Shown piece after piece: positions 16,428 to 25,800 of a stretch of DNA of 64,000 nucleotides (positions within the stretch are counted from its first letter, which is position 1; each line of letters opens with the position of its first letter). The stretch is taken from assembly GCF_026343115.1 (NCBI RefSeq), contig NZ_JAPEMC010000004.1, positions 186,001-250,000 on the forward strand. Direction: 5' to 3'. The notes beneath the pieces are model-generated. The model made no database searches. It was not told where the DNA came from and worked only from the letters and a program-made list of their open reading frames with translations. The DNA comes from Streptomyces sp. NBC_00102. Lineage in GTDB: Bacteria > Actinomycetota > Actinomycetes > Streptomycetales > Streptomycetaceae. Both the position numbers and the translations under genes were made by a program.

Positions 16428-17486
16428 ATGACCACGACTACGGTGGAGCTCCCCGCGCCCGGAGGAGCAACGAAAGCTCGTCGAAGACGAGTTGTGGGCC
16501 TCGGCGTGCTCGCGCTGATCGTCGTGCTGGCGGCGGTCGCGTCGCTGGCGGTCGGCGCCCGCGCGCTGAGCCCCGCCGAGGTCTGGCACGGCCTGTTCGC
16601 CGAGCCGGACCCCGACCGGCGGCTCACCGAGATCAGGCTCATCGTGCGCACGGTCCGGGTGCCCCGCACCGTGCTCGCCATCGTGGCGGGCATAGCCCTG
16701 GGCGTCGGCGGATCGCTGATCCAGGGATACACGCGCAACCCGATCGCGGACACCGGACTGCTGGGCGTGAACTCCGGTGCCTCCTTCGCCGTGGTGGCCG
16801 CCATCGGACTGCTCGGCTTCACCGATCCGTTCGGTTACGTCTGGTTCGGCTTCCTCGGGGCAGCCGTCGCCGGAGTCGTCGTGTTCGGCCTGTCCAGCGT
16901 GGGCCGGGGAGCGGGCAACCCACTGACCCTCGCCCTGGCCGGCCAGGGCGTCACGGTGTTCCTCGCCGCGATGACCACGGCCGTCGCCCTCTCCGACCAG
17001 AAGTCGCTGAACGCGCTGCGATTCTGGAACGCGGGGTCCGTCGCCGGGGTCGGGTTCGACACCATCTGGCCGCTGACCGGCTTCATGGCGGTCGGCCTGG
17101 GCCTCGCGCTGACCACCCTGCCCGCCCTCAACCTGCTCAACCTGGGCGAGGACGTGGCACGCGGACTGGGCGTGAACATCGCCTTCAGCCGGACCGTCGG
17201 CATCCTCGCCATCACCCTGCTCGCCGGCGCGGCCACCGCCGCGTGCGGCCCCATCGCTTTCCTCGGACTCATGGTGGCCCACGTCGCCCGCTACCTCACC
17301 GGTCCTGACTACCGCTGGCTGGTGCCGTACGCGGGCCTCCTCGGCGCCGTCGTCCTGCTGCTCTGCGACATCGTCGGACGCCTCGTGGTGCGCCCCGGGG
17401 AACTGGCCGCGGGAGTGGTCGTCGCCCTGCTCGGCGCGCCGTTCTTCGCGGTCCTGGTCTGGCGCGGAAAGTTCAAGAACACGTGA
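16428..17486 (+). CDS. cchC: Ferric-siderophore ABC importer permease (CchC)
   Basis: 352 residues from ATG 16428. FecCD-type permease with about ten hydrophobic segments. RTVRVPRTVLAIVAGIALGVGGSLIQGYTRNPIADTGLLGVNSGAS is seen in short conserved blocks (RVPR, G-x-x-x-Q-x-x-x-RNPIADP-like, LGVNSGA). GPIAFLGLMVAHVARY is the cytoplasmic coupling region that docks on the ATPase. It pairs with CchD to form the membrane channel for ferri-coelichelin uptake. Its TGA overlaps the GTG of cchD by four bases, so the two are translationally coupled. Confidence 0.93.
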   Translation: MTTTTVELPAPGGATKARRRRVVGLGVLALIVVLAAVASLAVGARALSPAEVWHGLFAEPDPDRRLTEIRLIVRTVRVPRTVLAIVAGIALGVGGSLIQGYTRNPIADTGLLGVNSGASFAVVAAIGLLGFTDPFGYVWFGFLGAAVAGVVVFGLSSVGRGAGNPLTLALAGQGVTVFLAAMTTAVALSDQKSLNALRFWNAGSVAGVGFDTIWPLTGFMAVGLGLALTTLPALNLLNLGEDVARGLGVNIAFSRTVGILAITLLAGAATAACGPIAFLGLMVAHVARYLTGPDYRWLVPYAGLLGAVVLLLCDIVGRLVVRPGELAAGVVVALLGAPFFAVLVWRGKFKNT

Positions 17487-17600
17487 ACGGGGCGGAGTCC
17501 GTGAGCGGTACGGAAGCGGTGAACGGGGCGGAGTCCGTGAGCGGGACGGAAGCGGTCAACGGGGCAGAGGCTGTGAGCGGGACGGAAGCGGTGAACGGGA
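17483..17600 (+). repeat. 36-bp in-frame tandem repeat at the cchD N terminus
   Basis: Copies start at 17483, 17519 and 17555, with a shorter fourth from 17591. Each begins GTGAACGGGGCGGAG or a close variant (the third starts GTCAAC). Since 36 is a multiple of three, copy number can change without a frameshift. Each of copies 1 and 2 also begins with GTG, and copy 4 starts GTGAACGGG, so internal starts are possible. Confidence 0.93.
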
Positions 17601-18673
17601 CCGGAGCGAAGCCGTCGCCCTCCCCGGTGCCCGGTGTGCGGATCGGCCGGGTGTCGTTCGTCTGGCGGCCCTGGACCGTCACGGTCACGCTCGTGCTGGC
17701 CGTCGCCGTCTTCTTCGTCTTCTGCCTCTCCATCGCGGTCGGGGACTTCCCCATCGCACTGCCCCGGGTGATCGCCACGGTCTTCGGCGGCGGCGAGCGG
17801 GTGGACGAGTTCGTCATCATGGACCTGCGGATGCCCAGGGCCCTGGCCGGGCTGGTGGTGGGCATCGCGCTCGGAGTCTCCGGGGCCGTCACCCAGTCCG
17901 TCGCCCGCAACCCGCTCGCCAGCCCCGACGTGCTGGGGATCACCGGAGGCGCCGGCACGGTCGCGGTGTTCCTGGTGACGGTCTCCGGCGGGGCCGCCAC
18001 TGCGGTCGTCAGCTCGGTCGGCCTCTCCGCCGCCGCGCTCGCGGGCGGCCTCGCCACCGGACTGCTCGTCTACTTCCTGGCCTGGCGCCGGGGGATCGAC
18101 GGATTCCGGCTCATCCTCATCGGCATCTCGGTGAGCGCCGTGACCGAGGCACTGACCACCTGGCTGCTCGTCACGGCCGACATCAGGGACGTGGCCCGCG
18201 CCCAGGCATGGCTGGTCGGCTCGCTCGACAACCGGTCCTGGGACGAGGTACGGGTGGCGCTCTGGTGCACCCTCGTGCTCCTGGCGGTGGTGGCCACCGC
18301 CGCCTTCCAGTTCAAGCCGATGCACCTCGGCGACGACGTGGCCGCCGGGCTGGGCGTCCGGTACACACGGGTGCGGGCGCTGCTACTGCTCTGCGCGGTG
18401 CTGCTGGCCGCCGCGGCGGTGAGCGCGGCCGGCCCGGTCCCCTTCGTGGCACTGGTCGCGCCACAGGTGGCGATGCGTCTGGCCAAGTGCCCGACACCGC
18501 CGATGGTGGCGTCCGGGCTGGTGGGGGCGCTGCTGCTGACCGGCTCCGACCTGGTCGCGCGTACGACCCTGCCCATGGCGCTGCCCGTCGGGGTGGTCAC
18601 CGCCGCGATCGGCGGACCGTTCCTGGTGTACCTGCTGGTGCGGGCGAATCTGGCCGGACGGCAGACGGGCTGA
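17483..18673 (+). CDS. cchD: Ferric-siderophore ABC importer permease (CchD)
   Basis: 396 residues from GTG 17483, four bases inside cchC. After an unusual polar N terminus of about 45 residues, a FecCD permease follows: DLRMPRALAGLVVGIALGVSGAVTQSVARNPLASPDVLG in recognisable blocks, and AAGPVPFVALVAPQVAMRL as the ATPase-coupling loop. The N terminus is built of three near-identical 12-residue units (NGAESVSGTEAV) from a 36-bp tandem repeat, not a normal part of such permeases. It should form the channel with CchC. Confidence 0.93.
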   Translation: MNGAESVSGTEAVNGAESVSGTEAVNGAEAVSGTEAVNGTGAKPSPSPVPGVRIGRVSFVWRPWTVTVTLVLAVAVFFVFCLSIAVGDFPIALPRVIATVFGGGERVDEFVIMDLRMPRALAGLVVGIALGVSGAVTQSVARNPLASPDVLGITGGAGTVAVFLVTVSGGAATAVVSSVGLSAAALAGGLATGLLVYFLAWRRGIDGFRLILIGISVSAVTEALTTWLLVTADIRDVARAQAWLVGSLDNRSWDEVRVALWCTLVLLAVVATAAFQFKPMHLGDDVAAGLGVRYTRVRALLLLCAVLLAAAAVSAAGPVPFVALVAPQVAMRLAKCPTPPMVASGLVGALLLTGSDLVARTTLPMALPVGVVTAAIGGPFLVYLLVRANLAGRQTG

Positions 18674-18674
18674 C

Positions 18675-19598
18675 ATGACGACAACGGACGACGGGGGAGA
18701 GATGACCACCCACCGCACCACGGGAAACGCGACCGGAACCGAGGGCGGGACCGGCGCGGAGGCGGCCGGACCCGGGAAGGTTCCCGCGCCCACGGCCCCG
18801 GAGCGTGCCCGGCTGGCGGCACGAGGAGTGACGGTCGGATACGGCGGACGCGTGGTCATCGACGACCTCGACGTGTCGATCCCGTCCGGGGTGGTCACCA
18901 CGATCATCGGCCCCAACGGCTGCGGGAAGTCGACCCTGTTGCGCACCCTGACCCGGTTGCTCAGACCGACGAGCGGCACGGTCGTCCTGGACGGCGAGGA
19001 CATCGCCCGGCTCCGGACCCGGGACGTGGCGAAGAAGCTGGGACTCCTTCCGCAGGCGCCCGTCGCCCCCGAAGGGCTGACCGTGGCCGACCTGGTCGCC
19101 CGGGGGCGCCATCCGCACCAGAGCTGGTTGCGGCAGTGGTCCTCCGACGACGCAGCCGTGGTGGCGCGCGCGCTGGCGCTGACCGGGGTGTCCGAACTCG
19201 CCGACCGTCCGGTGGATTCGCTCTCCGGCGGGCAGCGGCAACGCGTCTGGATATCGATGACCCTGGCCCAGGGCACCGATCTGCTGCTGCTGGACGAGCC
19301 GACCACCTACCTGGACCTGGCGCACGCCATCGACGTGCTCGACCTCGTGGACGATCTGCACGAGTCCGGCCGCACGGTCGTCATGGTGCTCCACGACCTC
19401 AATCTGGCGACGCGTTACAGCGACAATCTCATCGTGATGCGGGACGGGGCGATCCTGGCGCAGGGGCACCCGCGCGAGGTGATCACCACCGGTCTGCTGC
19501 GCGAGGCGTTCGGGCTGCGGGCCGAGGTGATCGAGGATCCGGTGGGCGACCGGCCCCTCATCGTGCCCATCGGTCGCACGCATGTCCGGTCCAACTAG
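18675..19598 (+). CDS. cchE: Ferric-siderophore ABC importer ATPase (CchE)
   Basis: 307 residues from ATG 18675. ATG 18702, preceded by GGGGGAGAG, is a better-supported start and would give 298 residues. All ATPase motifs are intact: Walker A GPNGCGKST, Q-loop LGLLPQAP, signature [13 protein letters not shown], Walker B LLLLDEPTTYLD and the switch His in VMVLHDLN. It is FepC-like in length and powers uptake through CchCD with the CchF binding protein. The N-terminal 45 residues are Gly/Thr/Ala rich and likely disordered. It is one base downstream of the cchD stop and so in the same operon. Confidence 0.94.
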   Translation: MTTTDDGGEMTTHRTTGNATGTEGGTGAEAAGPGKVPAPTAPERARLAARGVTVGYGGRVVIDDLDVSIPSGVVTTIIGPNGCGKSTLLRTLTRLLRPTSGTVVLDGEDIARLRTRDVAKKLGLLPQAPVAPEGLTVADLVARGRHPHQSWLRQWSSDDAAVVARALALTGVSELADRPVDSLSGGQRQRVWISMTLAQGTDLLLLDEPTTYLDLAHAIDVLDLVDDLHESGRTVVMVLHDLNLATRYSDNLIVMRDGAILAQGHPREVITTGLLREAFGLRAEVIEDPVGDRPLIVPIGRTHVRSN

Positions 19599-19619
19599 GT
19601 TCCGTGGCACAGGAAATAC

Positions 19620-19638
19620 CTTGGTTAGGCTAGGCTGG
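19620..19638. promoter_or_regulatory. Iron box (DmdR-type) upstream of cchF
   Basis: CTTGGTTAGGCTAGGCTGG matches the consensus at 12 of 19 positions, with a perfect GGTTAGGCTA left half and a degraded right half. It starts 22 bases after the cchE stop and is about 80 bp before the cchF ATG. It implies a separate iron-regulated promoter for cchF and the biosynthetic genes after it. Confidence 0.65.
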
Positions 19639-19716
19639 CCTCACTTCTTCAGGATACGGTGTGGCTGCCCCGGTGACCGGGGCGCAGGCGGCCGGCGCGA
19701 GAGCAAGGGATTCGGG

Positions 19717-20775
19717 ATGCTCCTCCAGAGAACGACGGGTACGAAGTCCTGGCGGCGGGTGGCGGCGATCCTGTCCGCCACGGCCCTCGGCGTGGGTCTT
19801 CTCGCCGGATGCGGCGGCTCCGACGAGCCGGACGCGAAGGCGGGCGACAGTGCGTCGGCCGCCGCGACCGGCGCGTTCCCGGTCACCGTGGAGCACGCCT
19901 TCGGGACCACGGAGATCACCGAGGCTCCCCAGCGGGTCGTCTCCGTCGGCTACACGGACGACCAGGCCATCCTGGCGCTCGGCATCAAGCCGGTCGGCAT
20001 GGTCGACCAGTACCCGAACCCCGCGGGCACCTCCCCCGACATCAACACCCAGTGGCCCTGGGTGAAGGACAAGTGGGGCGACACCCGTCCCGAGGTCATC
20101 ATGAGCAACGGTGACGCGGGCCCCAACTACGAGAAGATCGCGGCCCTGCGGCCCGACCTCATCATCGCGGTCTACTCCGAGATCGACCAGGCCGCCTACG
20201 ACAAGCTCTCCAAGATCGCGCCGACGGTGGGCCGTACCAAGGCCGAGAAGGAGCCGTTCAGCGCTCCGTGGCAGGACAACGCCGTGCACATCGCCAAGGC
20301 GCTCGGCAAGGAGACCGAGGGCCAGGCGCTGGTGAAGGGCATTTCGGACAAGCTCGACGCCGCGGCCGCCGCACACCCCGAGTTCGCGAAGGAGACCGCC
20401 GTGGCGCTCTCCTGGTACGAGGGCTCGGTCGCACCGTTCGCCACCACCGACGTGCGCGGACGGCTCATCACCGGCATCGGCTACAAGGGTGCGACGGAGG
20501 TCGACAAGGCCGCAGGCGGCAAGTTCTACACCCAGTTGTCGCCCGAGCGCATCGACGTCGTCGACGTCGACCGTATCTTCGTCATCAACGACAAGGCCGA
20601 CCAGGACGCGCTGAAGAAGTTCGACCTCTTCGGCAATCTCTCCGCGGTGAAGAACGGCAAGGTCTCGTACCTGCTGGACAGCGAAGGCCCGGCAGTCGGC
20701 GCGGCCATGTCCCAGGGCACCCTGCTCTCCCTGCCGTACGCCATCGACGAGCTCGTCAAGTCGGTCGAGCAGTGA
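19717..20775 (+). CDS. cchF: Ferric-siderophore binding lipoprotein (CchF)
   Basis: 352 residues from ATG 19717, with AAGGGA upstream. The signal peptide ends in the lipobox LLAGC, so Cys-27 or so is lipidated and the protein is tethered outside the membrane. A periplasmic-binding-protein type III (FhuD/FepB-like) fold follows, with TTEITEAPQRVVSVGYTDD at the start of the first lobe. It would capture ferri-coelichelin and hand it to CchCD. It is preceded by its own iron box and followed by the cchG GTG 46 bp later. Confidence 0.94.
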   Translation: MLLQRTTGTKSWRRVAAILSATALGVGLLAGCGGSDEPDAKAGDSASAAATGAFPVTVEHAFGTTEITEAPQRVVSVGYTDDQAILALGIKPVGMVDQYPNPAGTSPDINTQWPWVKDKWGDTRPEVIMSNGDAGPNYEKIAALRPDLIIAVYSEIDQAAYDKLSKIAPTVGRTKAEKEPFSAPWQDNAVHIAKALGKETEGQALVKGISDKLDAAAAAHPEFAKETAVALSWYEGSVAPFATTDVRGRLITGIGYKGATEVDKAAGGKFYTQLSPERIDVVDVDRIFVINDKADQDALKKFDLFGNLSAVKNGKVSYLLDSEGPAVGAAMSQGTLLSLPYAIDELVKSVEQ

Positions 20776-20821
20776 TGCCGGCCGCCCCGTCGCACACCGC
20801 ACGGACCGTCAGGGGTTCCCG

Positions 20822-22609
20822 GTGAGCGCCACGGAGACCCGCCCCGCCCCCGCGACCCTGCGCACGGCGGGCGGGGGAGAAGCTACCCGGTGGCTCCTGG
20901 CGCACTGCCGGCAGGTACCCCTGCTGACCGCCGCCACGGTGCTCACCACGGTGGCCGGAGCGGTCCTCCAGGTGCTTCCGGTACTCCTGCTCGGCCGGGT
21001 GGTCGACGGGGTGGTCGACGGCGAGCCGCGTTCGGTCCTGGTCACGATCGGGGCCCTGATGGGGGCTGCCGCGCTGCTCGGCGCGGTGGCCGCCGCCGGA
21101 TCCACCTATCTCATCGGACGCCTCGGTGCCGATCTCCTCGCACGACTGCGCGAGGGTGCGGTCCGCGCGGTGCTGGGCATGCCGAGCGCCCGTATCGAGC
21201 AGGTCGGCCGCGGAGACGTGCTCTCCCGGGTCGGCGACGACGTCGCCCAGATCTCCAAGGGCATCCGCTCCGCCGTCCCGACGGTGTTCACGGCCGGGGT
21301 GCTGGTCGTCATCGCGACGGCCGCCATGTTCGGACTGGACTGGCGGCTCGGTCTCGCCGGAGCCGGCGCCCTGCCCGCCTACGCGTTCGCGCTGCGCTGG
21401 TACCTCCCCAGGTCCGCGCCGCTCTACCAGAAGCAGCGGGCCGCCCAGGCGGACCGCGCCCAGGCGCTGATCAGCGGCCTGAACGGCATCGACACCGTCC
21501 GGGCGTACCGCCTGGAGGGTGCCGTACGCGAGAAGGTCACCGGCGAGTCGTGGCGGGTACGCGAACTCGGCGTCGAGGTCTTCCGGTTCTTCGGCCGGTT
21601 CGTCGGCCGGGAGAACCGTGCCGAGTTCATCGGCCTGGTCCTGATCCTCCTGGTCGGCTACGCCCTGCTGGAGAACGACGCCGCGACCCTCGGCGAGGTG
21701 GCGTCCGCCCCACTGATGTTCCACCGGCTCTTCACCCCGCTCGGCTCCATCATGTTCACCTTCGACGAGGCGCAGAAGTCGGGCGCCAGCCTGACCCGGC
21801 TCGTCGGGGTGCTGAGCGAGCAGGCCGACGGCCGACTGGTCGGCGACACCGAGGTCGCCCCGGCGAAGGCCGTGCCGCACCCGGTGACGGTGGAGGGGCT
21901 GACGTTCGCGTACCCCGACACCGAGGAGCCCGTCCTGCGGGACGTGACCCTGAAGATCCCGGCCGGCGGCTCGCTCGCCCTGGTCGGGGCGACCGGCGCG
22001 GGCAAATCGACACTGGCCGCGCTGATCGCCGGCATCGGCACCCCGCAGTCCGGCTCCGTGTCGATCGGACCGACCGATCTCGCCGACCTGGACGAGGCCG
22101 GGGCCCGGGCCCTGGTGAGCATCCTGACGCAGGAGACGCACGTCTTCTCCGGGCCGCTCGCCGACGACCTGCGGCTGGCCGCCCCGCCCGCCACCGACGC
22201 CGAACTGACCGACGCGCTGCGCACGGTCGGCGCGAAGGACTGGCTCGACGCCCTGCCGGACGGGCTGTACACCCAGGTCGGGGAGGGCGGCGAACGGCTG
22301 GACGGCACCAAGGTCGCCCAGATCGCCCTGGCGCGGTTGATGCTGGGTCGCGCACCCGTGGTGGTGCTCGACGAGTCGACCGCCGAGGCGGGCAGCGAAG
22401 GCGCCGCAGAGCTGGAGCGCGCCGTGCTCGCCGCCTGCGCGGGCCGGACCACCCTGTTCGTCGCCCACCGGCTCACCCAGGCGATGGCGGCGGACCGGAT
22501 CGCCGTGCTGGACGCCGGGCGCGTGGTCGAGCAGGGCACCCACCGGGAACTGGTCGCCCTGGACGGCCGGTACGCACGCCTGTGGCGGGCCTGGCGCGAA
22601 GGAAGTTAG
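20822..22609 (+). CDS. cchG: ABC half-exporter, TMD-NBD fusion (CchG)
   Basis: 595 residues from GTG 20822. Residues about 25-330 are the six-helix exporter domain and 360-595 the ATPase. Walker A (GATGAGKST, about 389-397), Walker B with its Glu (VVVLDES) and the switch His (FVAHRLTQA) are intact. The signature motif reads LDGTK (about 493) instead of LSGGQ, and the D-loop reads AEAGS instead of SALD. That is the pattern of one half of a heterodimeric exporter; CchI carries the opposite defects. The pair probably secretes newly made coelichelin. It lies directly after cchF. Confidence 0.92.
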   Translation: MSATETRPAPATLRTAGGGEATRWLLAHCRQVPLLTAATVLTTVAGAVLQVLPVLLLGRVVDGVVDGEPRSVLVTIGALMGAAALLGAVAAAGSTYLIGRLGADLLARLREGAVRAVLGMPSARIEQVGRGDVLSRVGDDVAQISKGIRSAVPTVFTAGVLVVIATAAMFGLDWRLGLAGAGALPAYAFALRWYLPRSAPLYQKQRAAQADRAQALISGLNGIDTVRAYRLEGAVREKVTGESWRVRELGVEVFRFFGRFVGRENRAEFIGLVLILLVGYALLENDAATLGEVASAPLMFHRLFTPLGSIMFTFDEAQKSGASLTRLVGVLSEQADGRLVGDTEVAPAKAVPHPVTVEGLTFAYPDTEEPVLRDVTLKIPAGGSLALVGATGAGKSTLAALIAGIGTPQSGSVSIGPTDLADLDEAGARALVSILTQETHVFSGPLADDLRLAAPPATDAELTDALRTVGAKDWLDALPDGLYTQVGEGGERLDGTKVAQIALARLMLGRAPVVVLDESTAEAGSEGAAELERAVLAACAGRTTLFVAHRLTQAMAADRIAVLDAGRVVEQGTHRELVALDGRYARLWRAWREGS

Positions 22610-22847
22610 TCCCCATCACGCCTGTCCGCGGCGGCGCCGGTTCATCGGTGGGCCGAGCGCGGACGGGCCGATCCCGCCGTCTCCCACCCACCCGTCCGCG
22701 CACGCCGGACGGTCACACCCGAACCCAGAACCTCCGCGACGCGGCGGACCGACGACGCCACCATGCCCCGGCACACGCCGGGCTCAGGCCGACGACCCCT
22801 GCCCGGACCGTGCCGCTCCGAGCCAACTCTCCCACCCGGAAGGGACG

Positions 22848-22862
22848 ATGAGTCTTCGATGA
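22848..22862 (+). CDS. Four-codon upstream reading frame (MSLR) overlapping the cchH start
   Basis: ATG AGT CTT CGA TGA follows GAAGGGACG with ideal spacing, whereas the cchH ATG at 22859 is too far from this ribosome binding site. The uORF TGA (22860-22862) overlaps the cchH ATG (22859). Ribosomes could terminate and restart on the NRPS by translational coupling. The frame is certain; use is inferred. Confidence 0.4.
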   Translation: MSLR

Positions 22863-25800
22863 TGGACCCCCACGCCCACCTCGTGCCGCTGTCTCCCGCG
22901 AGCCTGGCGGCCGTCCGCCGGCGAACCGGTGACTACTCCGACACCACCATCACCGAGGCCTGTGCCATCGGTCTGTCGTACTGGGCCACGGGCCGCGGTC
23001 CCGAAGGCATGGACCTGCATCCCGGCACGCTCTTCGCCGACGTCCTCGGCTGGGTGCACAACGGGGGCACCGGGGCTTCCGGCTGGACGGTCGGCGCGGA
23101 CGGCCGGAGCATCACCGTCCCCGAGGAAGTCCAACCGGCCGACGTGAGGAGCGCGCTGGAGGATCTGGTCGAATTCCCCGAACGGCCCCTCGGCACGATC
23201 GGCGCCGCGGACGCCGGCGCGCGGGCCGCCCTGCTGGCCCGGTGGAACGACACCGACGCCGAACGGGACCGTCCCACCCTCGTGGAGATGTTCCGCGAGC
23301 AGGTGCGCACCCGGCCGGACGCCGTCGCGGTCGTCGACGAGGACCACGCCTTGACCTACCGTCAAGTGGACGCCTATAGCAGCCAGTTGGCGCACGAGTT
23401 GATCCGGCGAGGCCTTGGCCCCGAGGAGGTCGTCGGTATCTCGCTCGGTCGGTCGGCCGAGATGGTGATCGGGCTGCTCGCGGTGCTCCGGGCCGGCGGT
23501 GCGTTCGTACCGCTCGACCCGCGGTGGCCCGCCGCGCGCCGGGGCGTCGTCGTCGAGGACGCCCGGGTCGTCCTCCAGCTCGACGACTCCGGAACACCGC
23601 CCGAGGGCGAACCGGACTCCGTCCCCGTCGACCTGGAAGACTGGGCCCACGGCTCCCACCCCGCCGACGGGGCCTTCGTCCCCGTGCCGGGCAAGGGCCT
23701 GGCCTACGTGATCTTCACCTCCGGCTCGACCGGACGCCCCAAGGGCGCGATGATCCGGCACGAGGCGATCAGCGAACGCCTCCTCTGGCAGAGCCGCGAG
23801 ATCCTCGGCTTCGGCCACGACGACGCCTCGCTGTTCAAGGCCCCGCTCTCCTTCGACATCTCCATCAACGAGATCTTCCTGCCCCTGGTGACCGGCGGCC
23901 GGCTCGTGGTCCTGCGACCCGGCGGCGAACGCGACCCGCACCACCTGCTCGGCGTGATCTCCGAACAGCGCGTCACCTTCACCTACCTGGTCTCCTCCAT
24001 GCTGGACGTCCTGCTGGAGATGGCCGGCGACTCCGGCCGGCTGGACAGCCTGCGGCACGTGTGGTGCGGCGGCGAGGTGCTCACCCCCGAGCTGTACGAA
24101 CGTTTCCGCACCAAGCTCGACATCCCCCTCTACCACGGCTACGGCCCCGCCGAGACGACCATCGGCGTCTCCCACGTCGTCTACCGCGGCGAGGCCGAAC
24201 GCCTCTCCACCTCGATCGGCAAGGCCAACCCCAACACCCGGCTGTACGTCCTCGACGACGAACTGCGCCCCGTCCCCGTCGGCGTGGGCGGCGAACTCTA
24301 CGTCGGCGGCTTCCTCCTGGGACGCGGCTACGTCAACGCCCCCGGCCTCACGGCATCCCGGTTCGTCGCCAACCCCTTCGCCGACGACGGCTCCCGGCTC
24401 TACCGCACGGGAGACCTCGCCCGCTACGCCCCCGACGGCTCACTGGACTTCCTCGGCCGCGCCGACAACCAGATCAAGATCCGCGGCATGCGGCTGGAGA
24501 TCGAGGACGTGGAGGCCGGACTGGCGGAACACCCCGGAGTGCGGCACACCTGCGTCGTCGCGAAGAAGAACACGGCGGGCGGCACCTACCTGGTGGGATA
24601 CGTCATCCCCGCCTCCGGCTCCGAGGACCTGCGGGGCGACGAGGTCAGGGCCTGGGCCGAAGAACACATGGTGGAGTACATGGTGCCCACCCACATGGTC
24701 GTGATGAAGGAGTTCCCGCTCACCGCGAACGGCAAGCTCGACCGCACGGCCCTGCCCGAACCCGTCCTCGCGACCGGCTCCTTCGTCCCTCCCACCACGG
24801 ACGAGGAGCGAGCGGTCTGCGCGGCGGTCGCCACCCTGCTCCGCCTGGACCAGGTCGGCGTCGACCAGGACTTCTTCCGCCTCGGCGGCGACAGCATCCT
24901 CGCCATCTCCCTGCTGAGCGCGCTGCGCGAGGTGGGCCTCCACGTCACCGCACGGCAGATCTTCACCCACAGCGTCGTCGGAGCACTGGCCGCAGTGGCG
25001 AGCCGCGAGGACCTGTCCGCACCCCGGCGGCGCGACGTCGCCACCGGCGAGGTCACCGGATCGCCCATCCTGCGCTGGCTCGGCGGAACCACCGACGCCG
25101 TCGACGGATTCGTGCAGTCGGTGGTGCTGAACGTGCCGGCCGGACTGACCGCCGAGGCTCTCGACGAGATCCTCACCGCCGTGCTCCACCGCCACGACAT
25201 GCTCCGTGCCCGGCTGGTACGCGGCGACCGGTGGAGCTTCGACGTCCCCGGAACGGACGGAGCCGTCGCCGGCTGGCAGGAGAGCGACCTGCCACTGGAG
25301 GAGTGCGTCACCCTCGCCACCGAAGCGCTCGCCCCCGACGAAGGAGTGATGCTCCGCGCTGTCTGGCGCCGCGCCGCCCACCAACTCGTCCTCGTCGTCC
25401 ACCACGTGGTGGTCGACGGCGTGTCCTGGCGTGTCCTGATGGACGACCTGGCCACGGCCTGGCGCCAGTGGTCCACCGGCACACCGGTCGCACTTCCCCC
25501 GGTACGCACCTCCTTCCGGCACTGGACCGAACTCCTCGCGGAAACCGACTTCGACGCGGACCTCGCGTACTACGCGCGCCCCCTGCCGGGAACGGACGGA
25601 CCGGTCGGCCGCCGGGAGCGGTCAGGGACCGACACCGTCGACCGGGAACGCACCCGGACCGTCGTGATCGGCCCCGACACGACCGCCGCGCTGCTCGGCG
25701 ACGTCCCCGCGAAGTTCCACGCGGGCGTCAACGACGTCCTGCTCACCGCGCTCGCCGTCACCCTCGCCCGGTGGCGCCGCGACCTCGGACAGGACCAGAC

